Assembly (NCBI GenBank): GCA_039720395.1
Contig: CM077824.1
Coordinates: forward strand, 20,359,046-20,423,045
Direction of reading: 5' to 3'
Source of the DNA: Liquidambar formosana
Lineage: Eukaryota; Streptophyta; Magnoliopsida; Saxifragales; Altingiaceae
Length of the DNA stretch: 64,000 bases
Part shown: in pieces, positions 44,795 to 55,851 of the stretch
How the letters are laid out: each line of letters opens with the position of its first letter
Position numbering within the stretch: the first letter of the stretch is position 1
Translations under genes and position numbers: made by a program
Notes under the pieces: generated by a model
What the model was told of the DNA's origin: nothing
Databases searched by the model: none
Seen by the model: only the letters and a program-made list of their open reading frames with translations

Positions 44795-46793
44795 TGTAAT
44801 ACCCCAAATTTTTCTTAGGTTTAATTAATTAACTATAAAATTGATTGCCTTTAATTAGATTTAAACGTATGAGTTAATTTAGGATTAACCTCAAACACGT
44901 TCAACTTTGTAACCAAACTAAGGTGATTGTTTTCTAATCAATGAGAGATAGTGTTCGTATCCTAATCAAACACTCACTTTGAAGGTAATCCTAATTAGGT
45001 TAGGATTAGCTTGCACCCTATATAAGAAACCTTTATGGAGGATTAATATTCTTTTGACTGAAAACAATATAAAGAGAGAAAAAAAAGAAAAGAAAGCAAG
45101 AGAGAAGGAAAAAGAAGGAGCTGTTGCTGTTTTGTACGAATCGACTGCCAACTTCGTGTCTGTTTATAGGTAACTTACCATCTGTTGACTGGTAACTTTA
45201 CTGTGTTATCAATATTTTCTTCTCTAATCCAATCTTCCATCTCTATCACTTCTAAAAACACTAAACCATCATCACCACCACTCAAAAAACCCCTTCATAG
45301 CTACTGCACAAGATTATCCAACCACCAAAAATCTCTTTCTTTAGGTTTGGGTGACAAGAAAAGCCAAAAATGGTGGTTTCCACCGCTTCCCATGTCTAAC
45401 ACTACAAATTTTCTCAAACCCTACCATAGACCCTTCTACAAACATCTTTTCCACAGATTTAAGGACTGATGTTTGTGGAAAATCAGTAGGTGAACTTTTG
45501 CTTTTGCCTTGGGTAGCATAGGAAGTTAATACATAAATCGGCTGCTGTTTTACTACATTCTGACTGTCAACTTCACATCTGTTGACAGTCAACTTCCCTT
45601 GGAGGGACTGGTAACTTCTCTGTGTTAAAAAGTAATTCAAAACTATTAACTTATAATTTAACATGAGTCTATTTTAATGCCACGTTAGTGTATATATTAA
45701 TTATATTAAATATAGTAAGCATTATAAGGCCATGAGAATTAGACGTTGAACCCTTAACGTAACGCACCATCTAGTTGGAAAGACCCTTTAGTTTAAGTAT
45801 GATTTATTGATAAATAATATTATTGATTTTAGGTTCTGAGTAGCGTTGGGATTGTTAAGAGTTTGATCGCTTGGATTGTTGAAGGTTTGGCTTGAGGTAA
45901 GGGAACTTGCACAATGTATCGCCCTCTTTGATTAAATAAAAATAAATCTGATTTTTATTCCTCTTTTGTGAGTCAATGATTTATGGACAATTGTTTTCAA
46001 AATTATTTCACTATCAAAATAGTTATTTCTTATGTACTATGGGTCAAGCAAAATAGTCATTTATTGAAATTGTTTACATACGTGTTTTAAATCTATTTTA
46101 TTTGTGAAAAATATTTGCCAAATGTTTATTGTATAAGTGTGAACTCTGGTTAGATTATTGGTCCGTCCCAACAGGGGATTCTAATACTGTTGGAAAATTG
46201 TTCCGTGCCAGCAGGGGATTCTAATACTGTTGGTCATCAGTACTGATGTAGTGTAAAGTCCCACGATGATGGGCACCTATTGAATGTGAGTCTAGCCAGA
46301 GGAAGTACTTGTACGAATTAGTGTTTTATTGATTTGGATTATATGAATCAGTGATTCTAAAGTGATTTATTCGAATGCATTGTTATCGAAAGTGTTTCAG
46401 TGTTATTGTTTATTGAATTGAAAGCAAGATAATTATTTCTAAAAGTTTATATGTCTACTGAATTGAAAGAAATGATTTATTGTAAAACTCTATCGTTTTG
46501 GTTACTCCTATGTTTTTTAAAATCAATCGTGCGAATATGCTTGACCTATCCCTGTATATATTGTGTAATGTTTTCTTGTTGAGCGTTATGCTCACTCCTT
46601 ATATTTTTTCCCACAGATGAATAGCTTGATGTGAGTGGCTTCCGCATACGAAGAGCTAGGCTGGATGGATTATTGGAGACAAGTTTATTAGAGGTTGATT
46701 TTGTTAAGTGGTCTAGCCTATGTGAGGCGTAAACCTTTGTGAGTTGTGTAAATCGTATCGCCAAATCCAGTCTTTTGGGTTTGGGGTGTGACA
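44795..46793 (+). mobile_element. Solo LTR, 1999 bp, TSD CCCAG
   Basis: Starts TGTAATACCCCAAATTTTTC and ends TTGGGGTGTGACA. The perfect duplication CCCAG flanks it (44790-44794 and 46794-46798). Near the 3' side is GAGCGTTATGCTCACTCC, a motif also seen in the middle solo LTR near 35557, suggesting related gypsy families. It is inserted in the Sirevirus-like element just upstream of its extra ORF. Confidence 0.92.
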
Positions 46794-46798
46794 CCCAG

Positions 46799-49057
46799 TG
46801 ACGAAAGATACCAAACACAAACCAAGTACCCACTAGCAGATTAGCAAGGGTCAAAACAATACAGGGGAAGGGGAACCCAAGCAAAGCCAGACACACTCGC
46901 ACTACAAGAAAGGAAACCAGAAATTCAACACCACTGGCACCCAAAGCAGCCAAATACAAACCCTCAGACAGTCAGGCTTAGGCAAAAATAAACAATGAGA
47001 TACCACTACTAGAGAACACACACAAAAAAAATAAAGAAAGACAGAAAGTTGCGAGGGCCAGAACAATACACGGAAGGGGGAAAACAAGGCCCAAGCAACA
47101 CGACAATGGACAGAGAAATCACAGAACAAAAAAAAACAAAACCACACACAACAAAAACACAAATAAAAAATAAAATAAAAAACAAAAAAAAAAACGAAAC
47201 TAATCACCAAAGGAATCCAAAGCAACGCACCAACCTGGTCACAAAGCTAGCCGAAGGGAGAAGAAGAGGGCAACACAGCGACCAAAGCACGCAGACACGG
47301 AAGTGCAATCACCAAGCGTCGCCGGAAGAAGATGATACGCAACCCACTAGCGGCACCAGAGAAGACGAACCACCCGCCAAAAGTGATAGGGGAAGAGAGG
47401 AGATGCAGGGAGAAGGCAGCGCCGGAGACACCAACGAAGAGGAAAGAGAGACCACCGGAAAGGGAGAATCGATGGCAGAAGAAGACCGACGGTGGAGCAA
47501 GAGCACGGGAAAAAAAAATTTCTGAGGGGGGGTGTACACCAGCGTGAATCGCCGGAGAGAGAGAGAGAGCAGTAGCGGTGGAAAGGTTAGGGCTCCGATG
47601 AGGGACGGCGGGAAGGGGAAAGGGGAACAGTAAGAAAAAAAATAGGAAAAATAAACACAACAAAAAAAATAAAAACCCAATGGGTTTCCAACCCGACAGA
47701 GGAAACCCGAGAAACCCAAGGAAAGGTTGGGTAGTGGGCCCAACGAAGGAAACTGGGTATAAAACCCAAACCCGGAGAAAAGAAAAGAAAAAAAATCTGG
47801 AAAATTACCCGGATCAAAACAAAAAAATGGGAACCGAAACAAAAAATAAATAAATAAATAAAAGGAAGAAAAAAACAAAAAAAAAAAAACAGACTTCCCC
47901 CAAAAACAATAGCACCAAAAAAAATAAAATCTCCCCCTAAAACACACAACCCCAAACTGCCCTTAAACAAAAAAAATTACCAAATTCACAAAAAAGGACT
48001 TTAAATATCCAAAAAAAAAAAAAAACTCTTGAATTATGACTAACAAAAAAAATAGGAAGTCTCAATGCATGCCAATAAGAAAGGTATCAACATATAAGAT
48101 AAGCACTAACAGGTGAGACGCGAAATCCAGAAAAAAAATTGGAGTTCAACGACCAATAACCAATTTATCAACAAAGGCTTGCAACTGAGGCATAATTAGC
48201 GGAAATTAACAAGAAAAATTGCATGCCATGTGTAAGAATGCACTATCAATGTGACGGGGTTGATGAACCAAAACCACGCATGAAAATCTATGATTTGCAA
48301 TCCCAAGTAATTGAGAATAAGAGTCAAACCATGTTAAGTACGAAAAGATTGCTTTTCACCCTTTTGAATAGTATTTTTTTTTTCAATGCGCTGTGGGAAT
48401 TGTTGTGAAGGGATCAAGAGTTCGCACCTTTCCCAAATTTCTTTTAGAATGTCTTTTGACATTAACGCTCAACATCAAAATATCTTTCTTTTTAACATGA
48501 TGGCTTTCACACTTTCACGCAGCCAGCCCTCTTCATGAATTACCTCACGTTAGCTTCGGACAACGCAAAGGTAGCCCTTTTCATGAGATATAGGGATATG
48601 CATAACATACGGGTCATTCAAATTCACTAATCCCGAGGAATTAGAAAACAAAGATTACCACGCCATGATTTTAGTTGAGAAACCCCAAAAACAGAGAATA
48701 GTGGTGCAGTGTAAAGTGCAGGCATGTAAAGCATTGTAATGTTCCACTAAGCACGCGTAAGAGAACAGCACTAAATATCAAACAAGTTATCGTGGGAACC
48801 TCAGTATAACATAATAGTCAATAAGGACCCGTCTCACAAGATAGTGCAAATCATATATGACTGACACCCATCAGAACGAGAAATGCATGAACTTACATAA
48901 AAATCTTTTTATGTTTTTCTTAAACAAAAAGAAAATAAAATTAAAAAAAACAAAAATAATAAAAAAACAAAAGCCATAAATCCTAAACTATCCCATAAAC
49001 CCAGAATAAGATGAAACATGAGAGGACAAAGGAATATGGTGAAACATACACATAGAC
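46799..49057 (-). other. Spacer of the Sirevirus-like element between pol and extra ORF
   Basis: Low-complexity sequence, A-rich on the plus strand. On the minus strand, 47247-47600 looks like a promoter/leader: CT-rich, a (TC)n run, and GCCGGCG-type motifs. Open frames at 47247-47970 on the minus strand are Phe/Ser/Leu low-complexity and not convincing. It may hold the leader for a subgenomic or spliced message of the extra ORF (inference). Confidence 0.4.
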
Positions 49058-49136
49058 TCAGTCAACCGAAAAGACACCAATAGATTTCCGAAGGGATTCA
49101 AACCTAAGAAAATCTAGAGGTTTAGTGAAAAGATCT
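49058..49136 (-). pseudogene. C-terminal end of copia pol (RNase H), cut by insertion
   Basis: Minus strand, 25 codons then TGA (49060-49058). They read DLFTKPLDFLRFESL, then RKSIGVFSVD. The (A)D-x-FTKPL motif is the conserved end of Ty1-copia RNase H. The upstream part of pol is displaced by the gypsy insertion at 49137. Confidence 0.85.
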
Positions 49137-51735
49137 TGTCACACCCCATTTTTGCACCACCTTACTAGGGCTCATCATTCCATGCATGTTTTTGTTTTGT
49201 TTTTGAGTCTAGTCACTTGCATTAGTTTTCTAGAGTTACAAGGACAATGGATATGAATTTTGGTTCAAATTGGAGTTGATCTTGAGGGATAATAAGAGCT
49301 TTTGTGACTTGAGGGGCATAATCGTCTTTTAAGTCCCAAACTTTTCATTTGACCTTGGAATGATCTCCAAATTGTCAATTGGAGTTCATATGGATGCATA
49401 TGAGTACTTAAGTCCCGTGGCCCTGATGATGAGTTTAGTGTGGTTATTTACGGATTATCCTTGAAGAATTAGTGCGAATCACAGCATGAGATTTTTGGTT
49501 AAAATGAAAAGAAAATTATTTTATTAAATTAGCCATTTTTATCATGACACTAACACGTGTACGTATGTGATGAGTGTGTGTACGCACATACAATACATGT
49601 GCATGCGTGTTAGCGGTCAGTCTCCCAATTTTTATAAAAGACAATTTCCTTTTCCTATTCAGATTAGAAGTCTTTTATCATTATAAAATACCTTTTGATT
49701 ATTCTCCAAGGAAACCTATTCCAGGAAGGAAAGGGAAACTCCAGATTTCAGCTATAAATACTCTCTTAATGTCTTTAAACAAGGGGGAGGAGAAGAGGGT
49801 TTGGAGGGAGTGAAATTCGTCATAATTCAGCAGCAGATTTTCTGAAAACCAGCAGTCGTATTTTAATCATAACTTTTTCATCCGAAGTCATAATTTGATG
49901 AAATTGGTCTTGTTAGAAAGATAATTCAATTCTCTACGACTTTGTATTTCACAAGCTTTGTCCAAATCCAACGTTTTCATACCCAAAAACGCGATTGAAG
50001 TTGCTGCTGCTGCAAAGTGACGAAAATCACTTTTCTTTTCTCTTGTTCTCTTTTTGTTTTCTATTTCTTTTCAAAGTTGAGTGAGTTTTGATCTCTTTGC
50101 TGTGATACCACTTTGACAAAGAGGAGGATTCGTGTTGGTTTGATTCACTCTAAAGACCTGAGGAGCCACGAACAATTACAAACACAAAGGAAGGCCCTTC
50201 CTAAGGTATTCTCCTTCTCTATTCAAGCTTAAACTAGGTTTTCATATGGGTTAGGCTTATTGCATGTTAAAGGTAACTTTTTTATCATGTATTAACACTC
50301 TAGCTAGTTAATATACATGGAATATCTATTTTTTATCTACTGTTTAGCATGCTTTAGGGCTGTCCTTTAGGTTTTTAATGCATAGTTATGATTCTTGTGC
50401 TCCTGTTTGTCCTTGTGCTAGGATTAGTGTCATTGCATGTTAGAGTTAGGATTTTCATCATGTTATATTGCTTTAGTTAGTTAATATGCATGATTTAATT
50501 TCTGTTTAGTTTGGTTTTAGCATGATTAAAGTATGTTTTGTATGTTTTTAAGCATATTTGTGAGTTTAGGGTTTTAGAGTCATTGTTTCGTGTTTGTTTT
50601 CATATAGCATGATAAAGTAGACTTTTTTATTGGTTTTTCTTCGTGTTTGCTGTATATGTTTTTCATATGGAGTAAACATGATAGTTTTGCATGCATATTA
50701 GTATGTTCTAGGGTTTTTATGCATGATATGGTTCTAGGAATATGTTAGGACTTATTATTGTTCGCTGTTTTTGCTATTGGCATGCTTAGTGGATGATTTT
50801 AGGTCATAATACTATTCTGTCCAGATTTGCATGTTAGTGTTTTTGCATGGTTTTGAGCACTTGTAAGGGTGCAAATAGGTGTGGTATTTGTCCTATGGCA
50901 AATAGGGCTGCTTATGTCTGAAATAGCTAATGTTTGGAGTAATTGCGCTCAGGTAAGTGGGTGTGAAGGTGCCCCAATTCACCTTTCTTCCTTATCCCTT
51001 CTCTTCTCCCTATCTAGGGTTAATTTTTAATATGATCCTATGGTTTAATTAGAGGTTTCCTTAACCAACAAAATTCTGGTTTTTATTAAGGTTTCCATTT
51101 TGTGGATTTCTTTCCTAAAATCAAACTTTCTATCAATTCTCTTTTGATCAAATAAGGAAACCTAGGGTTTTTACCATAGGTTTGTATTAGGATTTAACCT
51201 TAGTTCTAATCGAACTACGTGGACTTTGATCCATGTATTTCGTTGCATGGTACGTAGGCGCTCTTCGTGAGGCTCAAGTCCGTTCTAGGATCCAAGCATC
51301 CTAAGTTTATTTTTGTTTTCTTTTCTTCTTTTTCTTTTTCTGTTTTTATGTGCTTATTATGCATGGATGGATGAATGAAATATATGATATGCATGCAATT
51401 CTTGTGATGATATACTTGCTGATTTTTGTATGGAAAGACTTTAATTTAGCCCAAATGAACTGAGAGACCGAAAGGGTGACATGGGTGCCTATAGGCTTTG
51501 CCTAGAACCTTCCCATGTCATAACTTAGCCTCCGAATCCCCGATTTCTTTGGTTTTCAAAAGATTGGTTTTTGCCTTTCCTTTTTTATGGAGTCATTCAA
51601 ATTGTTTTCCTAAAACAAACTATTTTTAGGGTTTTCCTTGTTTCCTTTAAAAAATAAGGTGGCGACTCCTTTCCTTTTTCTTTTTCAAACCCATTTTCTT
51701 TCAATCCCTTGTGGGCCCAATTTCCGGGGTTCACA
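49137..51735 (+). repeat. 5' LTR of the gypsy element, 2599 bp
   Basis: TGTCACACCCC...GGGGTTCACA, ending three bases before the primer-binding site. A TATA box is at 49753. The open frame at 49574-49813 recurs unchanged in the 3' LTR and is not a gene. The region 51420-51735 holds the text GGGTGCCTATAGGCTTTGCC and GGTGGCGACTCC, also present in the inner solo LTR (minus strand). Confidence 0.93.
49753..49760 (+). promoter_or_regulatory. TATA box of the 5' LTR
   Basis: TATAAATA in the context CAGCTATAAATACTCTC, the strongest core promoter match in the LTR. Transcription would start about 30 bp further right. The same box is in the 3' LTR at 63411-63418. Confidence 0.65.
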
Positions 51736-51738
51736 GTT

Positions 51739-51756
51739 TGGCGACTCCACTGGGGA
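51739..51756 (+). other. Primer-binding site of the gypsy element
   Basis: TGGCGACTCCACTGGGGA, three bases after the LTR end. It is complementary to a tRNA 3' end finishing in GAGTCGCCA. Tat/Ogre elements are known to use a tRNA of this sequence type (tRNA-Arg is the usual report); the exact tRNA is not verified here. Confidence 0.85.
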
Positions 51757-52611
51757 TTTGTGGGCTAGACTCTATAAAGTTTAAATGGGCTAGGTTAATT
51801 TCTTATGTTTAATTAAAATCAATCACATTGCATCCGCTTGATTGTGTGCTTTCATTTATTGCATTGTGTGCGCAAACTCTTGCATGTTAGGATCGATGTC
51901 CCTCGATGTATCCTTGCCAACGATCGGCCTAGTCTCAACCTTGGTTTTCCTGATTCCATGTGTTGGGGCGAAAGCTATCAACCTCTCTTGCCTAGTACCC
52001 TTGGGCTTGCCCTTGGGTATATTAAATGAGTTAATCACGTACTGCTGGACCCACGCGGCGTTCCTGATGCCACATGTGGTTAGGTATAAGGATTGCTCAA
52101 GCAAGTGAAGGACCCTAGCCTACCCTTATCATTAGTCCATATAGACAGACTTGTAGGACACTACGGTCTCACCTTTATGCACCCACAATTGTTTGTAATG
52201 ATGCTATGCCGTGTTTGTGGTGTGAGGCTTTATATCTTATGCCCTTAATATAGACCTTTAAACCCTAGCCTTCGTTAAGGCCATGGGTTAGGAGGAATAA
52301 ATTAAGGAAATAGGATGTAAAGCTATGTTTGTGATGTGCTAGTCCTAGGGGATTAATTAAACCTAATTGAAGGACTCTATGCCCTATTCTTTAAAACATA
52401 CCCTTAATCCATGACCCCTGTAAAGGTAATTGGATAAAAGGAATGAATTAATTGAACATGGTGTAGAGACCGAATTCATTAAGGAAAATATGGAGGTTTA
52501 GGACAGATCCTTAGGCTAAAGGTTAAAACTTTTCTATCCATAGACGTGCTGGCTTGGATCCGCAATCCACAAGGGCGTCTAGTGAGTGTTGAGTCTACCC
52601 ATCAGACAGAC
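51757..52611 (+). other. Untranslated leader of the gypsy element
   Basis: About 855 bp between the primer-binding site and the gag start. It holds only short frames with no recognisable product; packaging and dimerisation signals are expected here but not identified. Confidence 0.5.
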
Positions 52612-55600
52612 ATGGCCGACGAAAGAACTAGTGAGGAGCACTTTGACCTTGAGGCTTGCCTGAAAGCCATCATGGCCAAGCTTGACTATACCGCCGAGAC
52701 ATCCGATACCGCATTGAAAATGGCTCAAGAGAACCAACAGAAGATGGCGGATCTTGAACAAAATGGCTCTAAGGCCCATTCCTCGGGTATACCTCATGGG
52801 GCTGGCACCGAAGAGGGACCTCAATCCAATGAGAACACCAAGACAAGGGGGGAAAGTAGCTTGAAACCTGAGGTCACCAACCTAGAAGGGGAAGCCAAGG
52901 GGAAAGGTACTAGCAGTGATTCCGTGTTAGCTAGCAAGGTAGAAGCTTTGGAGAGAACCATAAAAGGGATTCGCAGGGCTAATGACATGGTCGATGTGCG
53001 GATTCTATCCCTGTTTCCAACGGCTCGTATTCCACTACAATTCAAGATGCCGGAGTTAGAAAAGTTCGATGGGACGGGTTGCCCTAAGACTCATTTGAAG
53101 ATGTACGTGCGAGCTATGCACCCTCGAGGGGCTACTGACGAGCTTTTAGCTCAAATGTTCCATGAAACCTTGGCCACTTCTGCTTTGAAATGGTTCTTAT
53201 CCTTGGATGAGAATAGAACCCGGACTTGGGAAGACATATGCAATGAGTTTTCAGAGCACTACAAGTATAACACAGAGGTGGACGTTACTCGAAGGGACCT
53301 AGAAACCACCAAGCAAGGGGCTCATGAAACTTTCTCCGCTTACATTACAAGGTGGAGACAAAAGGCGTCGAGAATGACGGATAGGCCGAATGAGGAGGAC
53401 CAAATTCAGTTAGTGGTTAAGAACCTGCTGCCCGTGTACCACAAGCACTTATTTGCCCACTATTTCCCCAATTTCAAAGCTCTCATTGGGGCTGGCACGC
53501 AGGTTGAAGATGCTATCAATGATGGGACAATCAAGACTGAGGAAGTGAGGAGTCGCAAGACAAACTTTACTAGGAAGAACAATGCCGAGGTCAACACCAT
53601 AACTCAACCAATCCAACCCTTTTCTCTCAATGATGTCAACCCACCTCGCCAATTCACTGACCTATTCATGCCACTCGAAAGAGTCCTTGAAAAGCTCATA
53701 AGTCGTGACCTATTGAAGCCACTCGACCCAAGACCTCCACCAAATCCCTTACCCAAGAGCTACAATGAGAATGAGTACTGCAAGTACCACCAATCCAAAG
53801 GCCATGCCACCAATCGCTGTATTCGCCTTCGCCACCAAGTCCAAGACCTCATTGACAAGCAAGTCATTTCACCACCAACCTGTCCAAATGTCACCCGTAA
53901 TCCTCTCCCATCACACAACAACACACCCCCACCTAACACCATAAATGCCATTGGGGTTGAATCCTCTCGCCCTTGCCATCCCATAAGACAATACACTCCG
54001 CTCCCCATGACCTTAACCCGTCTCTTCACCATTTGCCGCAATAACAGCCTTATCATGCCACTTCCACCAAAGCCAAGACCATCAATCCCTCACCAATATT
54101 GCCAATACCATCGTGCACCCAGCCATGACACCGAGGCTTGTTCTATACTAAAGAAGATCATCCAAGACCTCATTGACCAAAAGGTTTTGTTGTTGCCAAA
54201 GAAATCTATCCAACAAGAGCTGAAAGAAAGATATGAAGCAGGGGATCCTCAGGTTGGCCTATTAGGTGAAGCGTCGGGGAAATATGATTACTATGTGCTG
54301 TACTCAAGCCCAAGTCCGATATCAGATGAGCCGATAGTCCCTTCAGGTTGGGATGACTTGCCGACAGAGATGGAGAGCATCGACATGATAGAATGGGATG
54401 ACTTGATGAATGACTCCGAGGAAGTCCATGACATATGGGCTAGCGATGATGAGTTGGACCATATAACCAGAGGGGGTCGCCATTTCAAGCCTCCCCACCT
54501 AGAATCTGAAAATCCGTTGGAAGATTTGGAAGGGCAAAGGCGTCCTAGCTTGCAAGAAGAAGAGGATGAAGTGCTTAGGCAGCTGAAGAAGACCAATGCC
54601 AACATTACTATTTGGGGCTTGCTCATGGCCTCGCATAAGCATAGACAGACCGTGTTGAAACTGTTGAATCAGATACAAGTGCCTGTTGACACATCCCCCG
54701 AGGGATTAGTACATTTGGTGAATCCAACTCCCAAGAACTCAACCATCGTGTTCACCGATGTAGACCTACCTAAAAGCGGGCCGAGCCATTCTCAAGCTCT
54801 CTATGTGACCGTTGACACTGTGGGGAAGAGGGTTCCCACCGTTCTTATCGACAATGGGTCCGCACTGAATGTATGTCCTCTCCGAACTGCCACTGTTTTG
54901 GGTTTGGGACCCACTGATTTCACGCCATCTGGGCAGACCGTAAGAGCTTATGACAACACCCGCCGAGAAGTAATAGGGGTAGTTACTTTGCCTCTTATCA
55001 TGGGACCCACTGAATTTAGGGTAGAATTCCAAGTGTTGGATGTGCCGTCATGTTTCAACTTGTTGTTGGGCCGACCTTGGATCCATCCTGCTGGGGCTGT
55101 GCCATCTTCACTCCATCAAAAGGTGAAGTTTCCTTATGAAGGAGCCATAGTAACACTTCAAGGGGACTATGAATTGAAACTCGCAGGTGTGCCTATATGT
55201 GAGATACAACCTGAATCAGCAGCGATACCGCTATCTGGGTTTGATTATGTCCAATGCATTGAGAAAGAGCTGAATGAATCATCACGCCATTACTCTTCTA
55301 TAAAGCAGTACATCCCATATACTTTTTATCCAAGTTCCGACCCAGCCGTGTCAGATAAAAGTTTTGGTGATAGATACTTCACAGAAGGGCCGAATCCTCA
55401 AAGTTTGACAAGTTGGTACCACTCTATCCAAGATCTATATGGAAGCTTGAAAGAGGAAGACTGGGCAGAGAACCTTGATGCGGGGGCTATGACTGAAATG
55501 TTCCAAGACATGATCCTCACCGTGGAAGACTCGACCATTGAAGAACTCCAGGGTTCATCCATTAGCCATGCTACCGTGCCATTCCTGAATTGGTACCTTG

Positions 55601-55665
55601 AATGTGGTGTCATTGCGGAGATCCATGAAGAAGAAGACCTTGGCCTACCTGATAGCAGCTTGTAG
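52612..55665 (+). CDS. Gag-protease polyprotein of the gypsy element
   Basis: 1017 residues from ATG at 52612; the frame is open a little further upstream (to 52546) but without an ATG. Residues about 140-310 are the retrotransposon Gag domain (MPELEKFDGTGCPKTHLKMY, TSALKWFLSLDENRTRTWED, FSEHYKYNTEVDVTRRDLE). It forms the particle and binds element RNA. Two unusual zinc-knuckle-like motifs follow, both C-x2-H-x4-H-x4-C (CKYHQSKGHATNRC from residue 390, CQYHRAPSHDTEAC from 497). The aspartic protease has its catalytic Asp at 747 (VLIDNGSALNVCP) and the LLLGRPWIH motif about 65 residues later. After the protease there is a ~200-residue tail of unknown role. The ORF is intact and ends in TAG. 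RT is not in the same frame; see the spacer. Confidence 0.9.
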   Translation: MADERTSEEHFDLEACLKAIMAKLDYTAETSDTALKMAQENQQKMADLEQNGSKAHSSGIPHGAGTEEGPQSNENTKTRGESSLKPEVTNLEGEAKGKGTSSDSVLASKVEALERTIKGIRRANDMVDVRILSLFPTARIPLQFKMPELEKFDGTGCPKTHLKMYVRAMHPRGATDELLAQMFHETLATSALKWFLSLDENRTRTWEDICNEFSEHYKYNTEVDVTRRDLETTKQGAHETFSAYITRWRQKASRMTDRPNEEDQIQLVVKNLLPVYHKHLFAHYFPNFKALIGAGTQVEDAINDGTIKTEEVRSRKTNFTRKNNAEVNTITQPIQPFSLNDVNPPRQFTDLFMPLERVLEKLISRDLLKPLDPRPPPNPLPKSYNENEYCKYHQSKGHATNRCIRLRHQVQDLIDKQVISPPTCPNVTRNPLPSHNNTPPPNTINAIGVESSRPCHPIRQYTPLPMTLTRLFTICRNNSLIMPLPPKPRPSIPHQYCQYHRAPSHDTEACSILKKIIQDLIDQKVLLLPKKSIQQELKERYEAGDPQVGLLGEASGKYDYYVLYSSPSPISDEPIVPSGWDDLPTEMESIDMIEWDDLMNDSEEVHDIWASDDELDHITRGGRHFKPPHLESENPLEDLEGQRRPSLQEEEDEVLRQLKKTNANITIWGLLMASHKHRQTVLKLLNQIQVPVDTSPEGLVHLVNPTPKNSTIVFTDVDLPKSGPSHSQALYVTVDTVGKRVPTVLIDNGSALNVCPLRTATVLGLGPTDFTPSGQTVRAYDNTRREVIGVVTLPLIMGPTEFRVEFQVLDVPSCFNLLLGRPWIHPAGAVPSSLHQKVKFPYEGAIVTLQGDYELKLAGVPICEIQPESAAIPLSGFDYVQCIEKELNESSRHYSSIKQYIPYTFYPSSDPAVSDKSFGDRYFTEGPNPQSLTSWYHSIQDLYGSLKEEDWAENLDAGAMTEMFQDMILTVEDSTIEELQGSSISHATVPFLNWYLECGVIAEIHEEEDLGLPDSSL

Positions 55666-55851
55666 GTGTCTTAGTTTAGTAATATTTCCCTAATTCAATA
55701 AGATGTATCTACTTTACTCACTTTGTGGAGTCATAGTATTGATACAGATTTGTTTGTTTTCCTTCTTTCTTTTGTGTGTCATTCCCATTATTCCTAGTCA
55801 ATAAAGTGTGCTTTCTTTCTCTATATATGCAGTGTCTCTTTTCTCTCCTCT
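55666..55851 (+). other. Spacer between protease and RT frames, intron-like
   Basis: 186 bp, pyrimidine-rich towards the right and ending CTATATATGCAG at 55832, a very good splice acceptor. Ogre elements carry an intron exactly between protease and RT. However, the nearest donor (TAG|GTGTCT at 55665/55666) lies after the stop codon, so splicing there would not by itself join the frames. Confidence 0.4.

Larger units (their letters stand above)
41690..49136 (-). mobile_element. Sirevirus-like Ty1-copia retrotransposon (partial)
   Basis: A minus-strand element runs, from its 3' end, through the 3' LTR (41690-42866), polypurine tract, an extra ORF (43343-44731), a ~2.3-kb spacer and the last codons of pol (49058-49136). 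At 49137 it is broken by the gypsy element, and the rest lies outside the window. A pol whose RNase H ends ...FTKPLDFLRFESLRKSIGV with an additional ORF downstream is characteristic of Sireviruses. It sits in a LINE fragment and carries a solo LTR (44795-46793). Confidence 0.8.

Noticed and set aside
44096..44818. 240-codon plus-strand ORF
   Set aside because: It is the complement of the Gly/Arg-rich extra ORF of the copia element. The minus strand has the recognisable domain and longer frame.
47247..47970. Overlapping ORFs of 127-212 codons on the minus strand
   Set aside because: Phe/Ser/Leu low-complexity translation of A- and AG-rich DNA in the copia spacer, with no domain and competing frames on both strands.
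49574..49813. 79-codon ORF, repeated at 63232-63471
   Set aside because: It lies in both LTRs at the same place and is duplicated only because the LTRs are identical. No known product.
55534..55832. Definite Ogre-type intron
   Set aside because: The acceptor is good, but no donor was found that removes the stop codon and keeps the frame, so it is left as a possibility only.
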